Source: Zygaena filipendulae
Taxonomy: Eukaryota > Arthropoda > Insecta > Lepidoptera > Zygaenidae
Length of the DNA: 64,000 nt
Direction: 5' to 3'
Assembly: GCA_907165275.2 (NCBI GenBank)
Contig: OU015649.1
Span: 11,252,001-11,316,000, forward strand
Numbering within the stretch: position 1 is the first letter of the stretch; each line of letters starts with the position of its first letter. The translations under genes were made by a program, and so were the position numbers. Shown piece by piece: positions 1-10,239 of this stretch. The notes under the pieces were generated by a model. The model did no database searches, was not told where the DNA came from, and saw nothing but the letters and a program-made list of their open reading frames with translations.

Positions 1-370
1 TCGCAAACAAATCATACCTTCTAACTTGCTTCTAACAATAAGAGCAGAGAGAAATATAAAATTGATTTTGATATTTCTGTGTTAATTCCACAGCATTTAA
101 ACAGCAGAGTAGATGCCGAAATCGCTTAATGTGACTTTATTTCTACCTTTTGCCATGGACAAATTAAACTAGAAGGACTGTCAATTACCATACTATCGAG
201 CGTGACTCGGAAACTAGATTGCGCCAAGAGTAGCGAAATGGAAAAAAAAATTAGCAAATCAAGCATCGGTGAACCTAACATGCTTTTGCTGACAAGTTTA
301 CCTTTATACTGTAAAATCTTAAAATAATTTGTATGATGCGTTAATTTCACTTATTCAAAATTTATTTAGG
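1..370. other. AT-rich stretch, no gene recognised
   Basis: No splice-bounded coding segment, tRNA or repeat terminus was recognised. The only open frames are short and AT-driven. Confidence 0.5.
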
Positions 371-612
371 ACTAGCTGTGCCCTGCGGTTTCAACCGCGC
401 GAGTTTCGGAATTCCGGCACGTACCTACAATGTTTTTCTAAAATAAAAGTAGGTAGTCTTAGTTACTCCTTATAAGATCAGCAGTGAAAGTCCCGTTAAA
501 ATCAGTCCAGCCGTTTCAGAGATTAGCCGGAACAAACAGACAGACAAACAGACAAAAATAAAAAAAGGGGTGTTTTTTTTTGGACACTTCAATTTTATTT
601 ATGTGTATAGAT
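371..612 (-). mobile_element. Helitron-like (Lep1-type) repeat copy
   Basis: Starts ACTAGCTGTGCCC followed by a degenerate GC hairpin, which is the reverse complement of a Helitron-type 3' end (hairpin then CTAGT). A run of CAGACAAACAGACAAA follows. It belongs to a family of about twenty copies in this window. That it is a Helitron is inferred from the CTAGT terminus and hairpin; no Rep/helicase is encoded. Confidence 0.6.
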
Positions 613-1001
613 TAACAGATAACAATCGAGCTTAAAATATAAATACCTACACTATAGTTAATATACGTATACATATATCTATGAATAAAAGTGTAATGTA
701 GGTAGATGCCGCAAAAAAGTGAGAATTATGGAAGTCATTGATGTTGATAACAATGACTCACAAAATAAATATGTATTCGTATTTGAAAAACAAACAACTC
801 ATTTATTTAATACAGAACTTGATTATACCAGCGGTTTCGCTCGCTCGTTTTTACTCTTATGCAAAATATACGTAAAACAAAGAAAGCCTTTGTAGTTTGT
901 ATATCGATATATCGATGTTAAAACTTTTACGTTGTACGGGTATTTAGTATATCAATGCCTTTGGATTTATGTTTTAATCCTTTGATTTTTTTTATAACTA
1001 A
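613..1001. other. AT-rich stretch, nothing recognised
   Basis: No exon, RNA gene or element terminus recognised. Confidence 0.4.
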
Positions 1002-1208
1002 ACTAGCTATCCCTCGCGGTTTCACCCACATTAATTTCGGAGTTCCCCGAATTTCAGGATAAACTATACGTATAAACCTTCCTCTAATCTCTATTTAATC
1101 TCTAATTAAAAAAAACCGCATCAAATTCCGTTGCGTAGTTTTAAAGATCTAAGCATACATAGGGACAGACAGACAGCGGGAAGCGACTTTGTTTTATACT
1201 ATGTAGTG
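1002..1208 (-). mobile_element. Helitron-like (Lep1-type) repeat copy
   Basis: Begins ACTAGCTATCCCTCGCGG and runs through a GGACAGACAGACAGCGGGAAG segment to TTTTATACTATGTAGTGA. The same internal segment appears in opposite orientation near 47,570-47,776, which supports one repeat family. Confidence 0.6.
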
Positions 1209-2114
1209 ATGAATGAAACATGATTGAGGTGGGTGCTTTCTTCCTGGTGCAGCCAAAGGGGCGCGCCAGCGGCCAAGCGCGTCCGTTACGCCACACTCGA
1301 ACGATGCTTTCTGGGTTCTCAGTTCTTACTTCTTGGGTCCCGCGTCTGTCCGTCGCAAGAGACGATGTTACGGATATTAAATTGTAATGTCGGATGTGAT
1401 AGGAATCCAAATATTATAATATAATCTATCCATAGATTCCAATTGTATCTAAAGGCGAGTTAAAAAAAAACAACCTGCAGTATATGTATAATCGGCACCT
1501 TCGTTATGCGTATACAAACTCGAAAGAGCTTAATCGTGCGCTGTAATAACCAACGGTATATATTTTTTTTTAAATAGTTCTATAAACAAAAAAATAAATG
1601 ATTGTCATCTAATAAACGCAAACAAAACGCAAATAAAACAATTTTTTTGAATTTTAGTCTGTCCGTACGCTTCTCAGGTCAGAAACTACTGAACGAAATC
1701 AAAGCATTTTATATTGTACACTACTTATATTGTATACAGTAATTCATAGAATCGAATGAAAATGGTGGAAAAGTCGGGAAACCTTGCCATGCGCGGCATG
1801 CCATGTCGGTTCTAGTCTCTCTGATGGCTTGGGTTCGAATTCCACTTCTTAATAACTCATCGATTTTTCTTTTTATTACCTACATTTTTATCGTTCTTTT
1901 AACAGTAACTCAAATGAGCTTACCTTACCACCATCTCAAACTGTATAAGCAATAAGTATAGTAGGTACATAACAATTTCGTCTATTACAATTTCGAACTT
2001 AAGTATAGAGTGTTTTTATTTATTTTAGGTCCTGACGAAGGTAAATTAAATATTTTTGCAAAGTGCGACGGCAACCAGCAGCAGGGCAATTATGTAACTT
2101 TTGTTGCTATCACA
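1209..2114. other. Non-coding stretch with a weak tRNA-like B box
   Basis: Bases 1209-1425 are moderately GC-rich but have no splice-supported coding. Near 1831 there is GGTTCGAATTCC, which resembles a tRNA B box and could be the head of a degenerate tRNA-derived SINE; no cloverleaf could be built around it. The rest is AT-rich. Confidence 0.35.
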
Positions 2115-2226
2115 TTTCAGTTTCAATCAGAAAATGGCGGTTTTGTAGTAGGTATGTTGATTTTTGTTGATTGTTACGTATATATTGTAAACGCAAAACC
2201 ACCATTTTTCTGATTGCAACCGAAAA
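2115..2226. mobile_element. Foldback MITE remnant
   Basis: An imperfect inverted repeat: CAATCAGAAAATGGCGGTTT on the left pairs with AAACCACCATTTTTCTGATTG on the right across a short AT loop. This is the shape of a short foldback MITE. Confidence 0.5.
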
Positions 2227-2669
2227 ATTATAGAAACAAAACAAACGTTCATGTAACTATAGCCCCTCAGGTTAGGATTAATATTACATGTAAATATAAA
2301 TATGTATAGAAGACCCTATGCCACCCTGGGTGCGGCAGAGGGTGGCTGGGGGGTGGGGGGTGGGGGGGACACTAGGAGGATGCCGTGGAGATCGACTCAC
2401 CGTAGCCTGTTTTTAGACTTGTCACTGTCACTGCACACCACTACAGTCCTCCGCATCCTGCGTATTTACCACCCACTTACCTTCCCACTGATGCAAATAT
2501 AATATGTACCTACATATCTATGAACCTCCCTGATCAATTTAGCTTCGAGACACGGCCACGGGTCATAATTGGTTTGACCTTCAATAAATAATAATACGAG
2601 TAGGTACCTAGTAGTAATAATACGATCGAATCTGATTTGTGATTGATTGTTCGGTTACTTTTGTATTAT
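2227..2669. other. Non-coding stretch with G-rich patch
   Basis: Contains a G-rich run near 2,340-2,370 and AT-rich sequence. No gene was recognised. Confidence 0.4.
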
Positions 2670-2945
2670 TGACGAAGAGATAATAGCACAGTGGTGAGTA
2701 TGGACGGATTACACGCCACAAAGGCGTCGTGGGTTCAAATCCCAACAATGAGCTTTTTTCGGTGAAGGCAAACCTCGTAAGGAGACACGGTGGTAAGGTA
2801 GGTTTCCAGTGCCGGGCTGGTCAAACTACCAACTTCAAATTGAAACTTTGTTCCGGCAGCCTCACTGGTGCCAAGTATCCATTCCCGGCTGGTGTGTTTA
2901 AAATCTTCGCCCACACCGTCACAGTTTAACATAATTATCTAAATA
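2670..2945 (+). mobile_element. tRNA-derived SINE
   Basis: TAGCACAGTGGTGAG resembles an A box and GGGTTCAAATCCCAAC resembles a B box, spaced as in a pol III promoter. A non-tRNA body follows (GTAAGGAGACACGGTGG to CACACCGTCACAG). The head-plus-body layout fits a tRNA-derived lepidopteran SINE. It is not a functional tRNA, because the acceptor stem does not close. Confidence 0.6.
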
Positions 2946-2977
2946 AAAGAAAGAAATTAGTTCGGGGATTAGGTCCA

Positions 2978-3062
2978 CTAGCTGTTTTACCCGCGTGAAT
3001 TTTGGGATTTCCTCGCGAATTCTTTGTTTCTGGATAAAGTAGATATCCTTTATTACACGGGA
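2978..3062 (-). mobile_element. Helitron-like repeat fragment
   Basis: Begins ACTAGCTGTTTTACCCGCG, the degraded reverse complement of the hairpin/CTAGT terminus seen in the other copies. Confidence 0.5.
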
Positions 3063-3204
3063 CTCGAGTTTAAAGCTGCTAAAAATTCTTTGCGAGTTTT
3101 AGCTAATAGTGTTTTAAAAACAATATTTTTCCCTTTTATTACATTTACACGTTAATGTATAGTTTGAACACGATATTGGACGCGTTGGGGTCACTGGAGG
3201 TCAC

Positions 3205-3425
3205 ATTTAAGGGCGGCTCCGCGCCACACTGTCGGGGTTGTTAACCCTTGGCCAGTCTCTGCGGCAGCGGTGGCGGCGGCGGTGGCGGCGGCAAAAACAC
3301 ATGGTAGACAACATACGAAGTGGGCCACAGCTATGAGCGGCGCGAGCTGTGGCCAACTTCTTATGTTGTCTACCATTTGTTTTTGCCGCTGCCGCCGCCG
3401 CTGAGACTGTGGCGCCGCCCTTACT
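3205..3425. mobile_element. GC-rich foldback element with strong central hairpin
   Basis: Outer arms start TAAGGGCGGC and end GCGCCGCCCTTA. (GGCGGC)n-type arms surround a central hairpin at about 3292-3382 that pairs AAACACATGGTAGACAACAT with its inverse and GTGGCCACAGCT-like sequence across a 12-base loop. The nested inverted symmetry makes this a foldback MITE; the alanine-rich open frames it contains are repeat artefacts. Confidence 0.65.
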
Positions 3426-3859
3426 GAGCACTGACTGTTGAACCTGAATTTGCGGAGAACCTAGGCTAAGTTCACATGTAACGCGCATTAACGCGCGTCA
3501 ACGCACGAAGAGAGTTCAGATGACGAGCGCTAACGCGCGTTACTGGTCATTACTGATCAGCGTGCGCCCAACTGAACAGCAAACGGATGTTACATTATAT
3601 TAAAGCGAGCGTCAACGCACGATCGTCTGCGTCTAGAAACTTTTTCTCTGAGCGCGCGCGCATGTGAACGGTTGTTAGGTATTTATATTAGCTCAGAGTA
3701 AAGCGCTTATTACACCTTTTAATTTGGCAGACACCAATCTTGGAAATCGAAGGTGTAATCGATGTTAGAACAGTTAGGGTCCAATTTAGTGAGATTGGAG
3801 GGTCCCAATCTACTTCTCCCCAAATTGGTTACGATTTAGGGCAGTGTAATCGCGCGGAA

Positions 3860-4240
3860 CCAATTTAGGGTCGGTGAGTAAGAGAGAGAGCGAGTGATCA
3901 CACTACATTAAAATATACCCTAGAGTAGTCGATTTAAGTTACAATTTAGTGTAGTGTGCTGTGTGATCACTCGCTCTCTCTCTCTCGCTCACTTAGCCTA
4001 AATTGTATCCGATTTAGATTCCCTAAACTATACTTCTCTCCAAATTCGTTACGATTTATTGCAGTGTAATCACGTCTTTCCAATTTAGAGTCGGTGAGTG
4101 AGAGAGAGAGCGAGTGATCACACTACATTAAAATATACCCTAGAGTAGTCGATTTAAGGTACAATTTAGTGTAGTGTGTGCTGTTCGATCACTCTCTCTC
4201 TCTCTCGCTCACTGAGTCTAAATTGTATGATGTATCCAAT
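3860..4240. repeat. Tandem pair of foldback units, period about 222 bp
   Basis: Each unit pairs GAGAGAGAGCGAGTGATCAC with GTGATCACTCGCTCTCTCTC across about 80 bases. The unit starting near 3,860 is repeated near 4,080 with few differences, indicating tandem duplication of a hairpin MITE. Confidence 0.7.
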
Positions 4241-4299
4241 TTAGATTCCCTAAATTGTAAATGTTGTCCAATTAGATTCCCAAAATAAGCACTTTTTTG

Positions 4300-4528
4300 C
4301 TTGATGTGGGCTTTAAAATTTTTACCCACGGTAATTTCAGAGTTCCCGCGGGAATACCGGGATAAAAGTACCCTATGTCCTTCAGTTCCCGAGGGAATTC
4401 CGGGATAAAAACAACCCTATCTTGTTGGACCATATTATAAATGGTTGCAAAATTTTATCAAAATCCGTTCAGTACTTTCGGAGTCCATCGCGGACAAACA
4501 ACGTGACACGTGATTTATATATATTAGA
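4300..4528 (-). mobile_element. Helitron-like repeat copy
   Basis: Reverse orientation: degraded hairpin, CCCGCGGGAATACCGGGAT, then TAAATGGTTGCAAAATTTTA and CGCGGACAAACAACGTGACA, ending TTATATATATTAGA. This is the inverse of the intact copies at 13,109 and 15,070. Confidence 0.65.
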
Positions 4529-4617
4529 TTATATATATTACATAAGATAAGATGTCTAAACGCGCGATTAGAAACGCGCGTCAACGCGCTTTACATGTGA
4601 ACTTAGGCTAAGTTTTT

Positions 4618-5781
4618 ACAGATTTGGACGTTGCGTCTTATAACAGTCGTTGGTTTGCAATTAGGTACATTGTGGAAATCCTGAACGATTGGACATGACT
4701 TTATTCTATTCTTTACAAATGAAAATATTACAATTTTGTAATTCTTTGAAATCAATTGTCAGTTTGTTTGTTTTGCATAGGTATATTGTTTTAATATGTG
4801 TGACTTTTTTATGGGCAGTTTCAATAAGTTTGTTATTATCGATTGTGTTTCAAATGTGCTGCAACGTGGGTTGGTAAAGTGGTAACAAGTTAACTGTGTT
4901 AAATATGCTTTTCGAATCACTATAGTAGGTAGGTACCTCCTTTACTTTGGTTCCTTCACGATTATGTAAAGTTAGTCGGTACTCGGTAGGTATATTTAAT
5001 TCAAAAGTTAAATAAAATCAACATATTGCGACATCTTAATGAATGCTTAATGGTTATAACATTTTAGGAAAGTGAATTAAGTAGATTGATTATACGATCG
5101 AATAAATTAATTTATTAAAACTTGTTATTGAGAGTATAGCAGCAACTCTTACTTTCTCATTCTTACCTATTACGTGAAATTAAAGGCAAAATAATTTACT
5201 TAAATCGACTAAGTAGGTATTATTGTAAATCTCTAAATCTGTCTATTGAAAGATGTTGACTTCGCACAAAAAAAATTAAAGTAAATTAAAAAAAAAGTAA
5301 TACAGGAGATTATTGCCTGGAAACACGGATAAAATGACGTTTTTAAAAAATGAAACCGAGCCAGATCGATTATTCGTCCCCGACACGCCCTGCATACTTA
5401 ATTTCATGAAAATCGTCGGAGCCGTTTCCGAGATTCGAATTATATACATACGTATAAAATATATTTATATACAAGAATCGCTCGTTTAAAGATAGTACAT
5501 ATTGTGTATCTTTGTCGTATTGAATGAGATATTCGAGTAGGTACATGTTTAGATGCTCGTGATTAGCTCCGGTGTATGGTCTGTTATTGAATTACTTAGC
5601 GATGTGTAATTGTGTATACCTAACTTTGTAATGTTGCAGTGAGATAATATCAAAATTTAAATGTAATTCCCTAAGATTTCGAATCCCATAGTCACCACAA
5701 TCAGTACAGTTCCAACAATAGTCAGTTTTCAACGCGCATAAAATAGAGATGCTTATAGAACGAACTTAATTTATCTATACA
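4618..5781. other. AT-rich stretch, no gene recognised
   Basis: A 62-codon AT-rich open frame near 4,690 has no splice or homology support. No RNA gene or element end was recognised. Confidence 0.45.
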
Positions 5782-5962
5782 ACTAGCTGTGTATTGCGGT
5801 TTTACCCGCGGTAATTTCGGAGTTCCGGGATAAACTTTATACCTACGTATAAACCTTCCTCTTGAATCACTCTATCTATTGGTGAAATCAGCATGAAAAT
5901 TCGTTCAGTACTTTTTTAGTTTTTTGCTAACAGACAGACAGACGTGGCGGAGGATTTAGTTT
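5782..5962 (-). mobile_element. Helitron-like repeat copy
   Basis: Starts ACTAGCTGTGTATTGCGG, then ACCCGCGGTAATTTCGGAG, a CAGACAGACAGACG run and TTTAGTTTTATAATATAC. Confidence 0.6.
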
Positions 5963-5969
5963 TATAATA

Positions 5970-6921
5970 TACAACGTGTTAATGAATTGACTGAAAACTA
6001 GAAAGTAGTTTGTTCAGAATCAACTTCCGAATCGATAGCACCATGTTATAATATAGGTTAGTTATATTTATTCATTTTACTAGCCCATGTCTAAATTATT
6101 TATAATACAATATTTGGCGTGTACGCCGCGCCGCCGCGCCCGTAGCAAAAAAGTCGAGTCGGTCTTTGACACGTAGGCGCGAGCGTAGCGCTTGAAATTT
6201 CGTATTCGTAGATAGGTCATCTCCAAACTTAATATGTTGAATAACTTTTAGACTATTAATTTTTTCCACATAATTTATATTTTAATCATACGAAGTGTCT
6301 AGTCTTCCACTAAGGATTATTCTCGTAGTCCACGGACCATTAAACTAAATAAATTCACAAAAGAGCCAAGAGGTTGTCAATATAATTATTGTAAATTGTA
6401 AATTTATCACCGTAAAATTGCAAATACCGTTAGATTATAGTCTATCTCGCGAGATTGTAAACTGTCAAAAGATTGTAAACAGTAATATACTGCTTACAAT
6501 TTAATACATTTAACGTATTATTTTTCGGTAGGTTATAATATAATTTTGGTTAGGTTAGGTTTGTACTGTTGAGCAAGTCGCGGGAGCCGAGCGAGCGTAC
6601 AGCGAGCGTGCCGCGGCAGCGGCCGGCGCGGCGATGCGCCAAGACAATGTTACACTCACGATCTTTTGACAATTTACAATCTCGCGAAATAGATTATAAT
6701 TTAACGGTATTTACAATTTTACAGTGATATATACAATTTTTTTTTTTAACAAAAATTGTATATCATTTAAAAAGGTTTTTCAATCGGCGTGTAAATATCT
6801 CGTAACAAAAAAAGAACGTTAGGAAAGATCAATACATTTTGCGTTTAGCCTTAATCATATTATTGTTGTTTTTTTAAATGGGGTGTATCAGGTTTTTGGT
6901 CAATTCATTAACACGCTGTAT
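5970..6921. mobile_element. TIR element, long copy with nested foldback
   Basis: The left end ACAACGTGTTAATGAATTG is inverted at the right end (CAATTCATTAACACGCTGT). A short relative lies at 29,702-30,056. The extra internal sequence in this copy (about 6,290-6,850) holds a second foldback element (about 6,392-6,740). No transposase is encoded. Confidence 0.65.
6392..6740. mobile_element. Nested foldback MITE
   Basis: The left arm (GTAAAATTGCAAATACCGTT, then CTCGCGAGATTGTAAACTGT) is inverted at the right (ACAATTTACAATCTCGCGAA, then AACGGTATTTACAATTTTAC). Arms are about 90 bases. The centre is GC-rich (near 6,570-6,640). Confidence 0.65.
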
Positions 6922-7059
6922 GTATAGTGATACAAATTTTATTATGCGATATTGCGCTGTATTTCATTTTCCATAGCTCGTGAATCGTGATACCTAGAGG
7001 TTTGATCAAAGCTATGATCATCAATTCACGGCTACATATTGTACGAGTAGGCACCTACA

Positions 7060-7880
7060 CTGTACAGCGACGACGTCACTGCCGTGGATTACGTACTTTT
7101 TAACGCGTTCTCTCCGCAATAGACCAGTCGTAACTCGTACTGCACCCGCGTCGCTGCATCCGTGTCTCGAACAAAAAAAAATATTATCATATTAACCTTC
7201 TATTGTGCCATCGGAACTCATTGTAATAACTTAATGCAACTTGCATGTGGCTCAATGTGAAAGTTCTTGGCAGTGACGATAAGTTCATTAGTGTTAAGTC
7301 CGATTGTGTAGTTTCGCTGTGAAAGTGTGACAATAATTATTACCTCTACAACGTGTTTGTGTAGCAACGTGTGGCTGATCATCTAGAAAATTGTGATATT
7401 CTCGACGGTCAGAGAACTCTCTCTAACATATCGATATCATTACGTACATTTTCTAATTACAGAAAATGTTACTTAATGTGAGACGTAGTACCTACTGTCG
7501 ATAAATGATGATTTAAAATATTTAAGTTATCTTCGTAACAACTTCCGTCACGATAGAGTATTAGTTCGCTGAGCCGGATACGCGGGCCCGTCGAGTGTGG
7601 GGCGATTTCTCTTGCGTCACGCTCGTCCGCGCGGATTACATACCTCGCATCCCGATAAAGTAATTGATTCGTTTACAGTGTATTAACATTTTGCATGTTG
7701 ATAAATAACGTTGTGTTTTGGTGGCGCGATAGTGAAAGTATTAATACATATTATCTGCGTGATGCGCGGTGCTCAGCTGAGCTGATGTGACGTCGCGCGT
7801 GACGTCAGCCGACATGGGCCATGTGGAGGATATGCGGCGTCAGTAGAGTCGAGCCCGTACTGTTCAGTGATATTGTAAAC
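7060..7880 (+). promoter_or_regulatory. Candidate promoter / 5' exon region of the Rgl gene
   Basis: An unusually GC- and CpG-rich stretch in an AT-rich setting, upstream of the first recognisable Rgl coding exon. It holds a full CRE-like palindrome TGACGTCA at 7,800-7,807, a close variant TGACGTCG at 7,788-7,795 and other GACGTCAC/GCGTCACG sites. An ATG at 7,815 opens only ten codons and could not be joined in phase to exon 9,493. The promoter role is inference from position and composition. Confidence 0.35.
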
Positions 7881-8330
7881 GATAATTATGTAAGAATTCA
7901 TACTACAATATTCTAAAGTAATGTCTACATACAAAACGCACTATGTACCTATGTAGGTACAGGCTACTACCTATTTCATTATCTTTTATTCATAATGCGA
8001 TACAAAATCAACTGTTATCTAAGTTACCTACCTCAATGAATTATTTATTTATCGCTATCGATATGGAATAATCACTACTTACTAATAGTTTGCAGCGTCT
8101 ATGTAATTGTAACGATTAATGATATCAATAGAATGTTGATATTAGATAAAATTCTAATCCAATTTGTCGTTTTATTTACTCATCAAGGTTCGAAAGGTCA
8201 CGAGTCAGACCGAGAGTATTCTGCCGGTGGTTTTAATGTTGGGTGAAATTTTTCTTTTACATAATCATGAGATTATCGCTTACACATTACACTCATTGCA
8301 GATATTTACAAAAAAGTGGAACCTTGGGTC
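7881..8330. other. AT-rich intronic or intergenic stretch
   Basis: Nothing recognised. Confidence 0.4.
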
Positions 8331-8463
8331 GCATTTTGAATCGCTCGAATTAATTTTCGCACACGGAATTGCAAGATTCACGTGTGAATGCTTAAAAAAT
8401 GTATAAGGATTCGCACGTGAATTCGCGATTCCGTGTGTGAAAGTAATTCGAACGATTCAAAAA
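8331..8463. mobile_element. Short foldback MITE
   Basis: Arms of about 60 bases: TTTTGAATCGCTCGAATTAA and CGCACACGGAATTGC are inverted as GATTCCGTGTGTGAAAG and TTCGAACGATTCAAAAA. The loop is at about 8,396-8,405. Confidence 0.65.
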
Positions 8464-8604
8464 TAGGGCCCCTTATTAGCACATTAATGGACCTATTGTG
8501 GACTTGCACAATTTGACAACTTAACATCTAAATGAGAGATAACTTTTCGGGTCTTACGGTAGGTACGATAAGTTTTTTCAAGGGTTCTTTTTTATCATTA
8601 CTTA

Positions 8605-8720
8605 ACTAGCGGTTCCTAGCGGTTTCACCAGCGTTAATTTGGGAATCCCCGCGAGAACTTCGTGAAATCTTTTCTTAGTGACTTCTACTCTCTATAAACT
8701 ACCTATACCTGCCCTTAGCA
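8605..8720 (-). mobile_element. Helitron-like repeat fragment
   Basis: Begins ACTAGCGGTTCCTAGCGG, then CACCAGCGTTAATTTGGGAA, a degraded version of the family terminus. Confidence 0.45.
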
Positions 8721-9492
8721 TCCCAGGTCATGTTCACGTGGTTTTCGAGATTTTACGTTTAGTCAGTAAGTGACCTTTCATTTTAATAGTTATATACAGA
8801 TTTTCCGTAAAAATATATATTAGTTACTTTACCTGTTATTCTATTTACTATTTTTTTAACGTTGCGACTACTTTGAGGATAGTATTAGTTTGTGGTTTTT
8901 CTATCACTTTGGACTAAAAAATGACACACAATTATAGATAGATAAGATAAGATACATTTTAGTGTAGAAGAGCCTGATATAGGTTATAGGTACGCTGGGC
9001 TCGCTCGTTGTAACAAAAAAGCGGTTGATCCGTCATTAATTTTTGTATCTGTAAAAAATGAAGTTCTGTTTTAAACTCCTGTAAGTAATATGCAATAAGA
9101 TTTGCAGTGGCAGTTTTTTATTTGCGCATGAAGATACTTGACGTTTAGAGCTGATTTCTTCCGTGCCCACTAAGAGCTCCGAGATCCATTTTGCAATCTA
9201 TAGCACCAATTAATGTCTTTGTATAGCACAATGAATTGCAAATTAAAACCGTTGCTAAATTTATTTTATTTAAAACTGGATAAATGTATCTATGTACCTA
9301 CTACCTTAAAACGAGCAATTCTTGTAGATATATAAGTATAGGTCATCCAGGTACTTACGCAGGTATACATATATGCGAAAATCTATATAAAAAAGGAGAT
9401 TCACACTTTTTCAATCGTTAAACAAAACAATTTTTAAAAAGGTGACTTTTGACAGTGTGCATTTGTGTTGACCTGTTGGTGGTGTGTTCCAG
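8721..9492. other. AT-rich stretch upstream of first Rgl exon
   Basis: No coding sequence recognised. The last 20 bases form the splice acceptor of exon 9,493. Confidence 0.4.
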
Positions 9493-9597
9493 CAGCCGAC
9501 ATGGCGGTTGTGGGGCGAGGAGCGGGTGGACGGCGCCATCTACACTGTCTACCTCAAGAAGGTTCGCTATCATCGGCCCACGCGCAGCGCTTCAAGT
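9493..9597 (+). CDS. Rgl: Ral guanine-nucleotide exchange factor (Rgl), first recognised coding exon
   Basis: Encodes 35 residues beginning QPTWRLWGEERVDGAIYTVY and ending ...RSASS, the N-terminal segment that precedes RasGEF_N in insect RalGDS-like proteins. The acceptor is TTCCAG at 9,487-9,492 and the donor is AGT|GTAAGT at 9,598. The acceptor is a tandem NAGNAG (CAGCAG), so splicing could include or skip the first Gln. The exon ends in phase 0 and joins exon 30,822. The initiator Met must lie in an upstream exon that I could not fix: ATG at 9,501 is out of frame. The next intron is 21.2 kb and is filled mostly by a giant transposon. Confidence 0.8.
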
Positions 9598-10090
9598 GTA
9601 AGTAATAATACATACCAGCGTGTAATTTTTTTACACCAAAATGTTATTTATTTTAGGTACCTACTCAGTGACCCGTATTTATTATAGTTCCCATCTAGCG
9701 AGAGACTCCATCCATTCGTCTATTAATGGATCTCTACATAAATTAAAAATCGATTAAAAATACCTAACGACTAAAGTTAACGGCACCTAATGAGTAAAGC
9801 GCGGGTAGTGGATGCCTACTGATTATGAGTGTGGGTGGAAGTAACGTCAAGGTTGCTTGCAGTCATGGTGGGTCGCTTGGTACTAAGTTTCGATCCCATT
9901 TCTCTGATCGAAACTCAATCGAAATCTAAGATCGATTTATTAGGTAATTGCGGATCCGCTCTACATAAATGTAAGTATTCATGTCATTTGGCATGTCGTA
10001 ATGTCTACATAATATATTTTTATTTCAAAAGCCTATAATAATTATGTCACACGTTAAATATTATTATTATCTAGGTCATAGTTATAATAT
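9598..10090. other. Intron 5' part
   Basis: Unique-looking intron sequence with no recognised feature up to the Helitron-like repeat at 10,091. Confidence 0.4.
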
Positions 10091-10224
10091 ACTAGTTGTG
10101 TCCCGCGGTTTCACCCGCATTAATTTCAGAGTTCCCGCGGGAATTCTGGGATAAAAAGTGCCTTATGTGTTAATCTGATGTATAAGCTTTATTATTACAA
10201 AGTTTCATTTAAATCTAGTCAGTA
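10091..10224 (-). mobile_element. Left half of a Helitron-like repeat split by the giant transposon
   Basis: Starts ACTAGTTGTGTCCCGCGG with ACCCGCATTAATTTCAGAG and CCCGCGGGAATTCTGGGAT, and stops at ...AAATCTAGTCAGTA. The rest of the same repeat resumes at 28,969 (TAGTTTTTTCGTGAAAGAG, CATCCATCC...). Joining the halves gives the family's normal CAGTAG junction, so this is the insertion target. Confidence 0.8.
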
Positions 10225-10239
10225 CACTGGGAAAAAAAA

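Larger units (their letters stand above)
3458..4617. mobile_element. TIR element with nested insertions
   Basis: The left end reads CTAGGCTAAGTTCACATGTA with GCGCG blocks after it. The right end is its inverse (TTACATGTGAACTTAGGCTA). Between them lie a duplicated hairpin block (3,840-4,240) and a Helitron-like fragment (4,300-4,528). No transposase is present. It is read as a non-autonomous DNA transposon that received later insertions. Confidence 0.6.

Noticed and set aside
1770..1860. Possible tRNA gene with GGTTCGAATTCC
   Set aside because: Only a B-box-like match; no A box at proper spacing and no acceptor stem.
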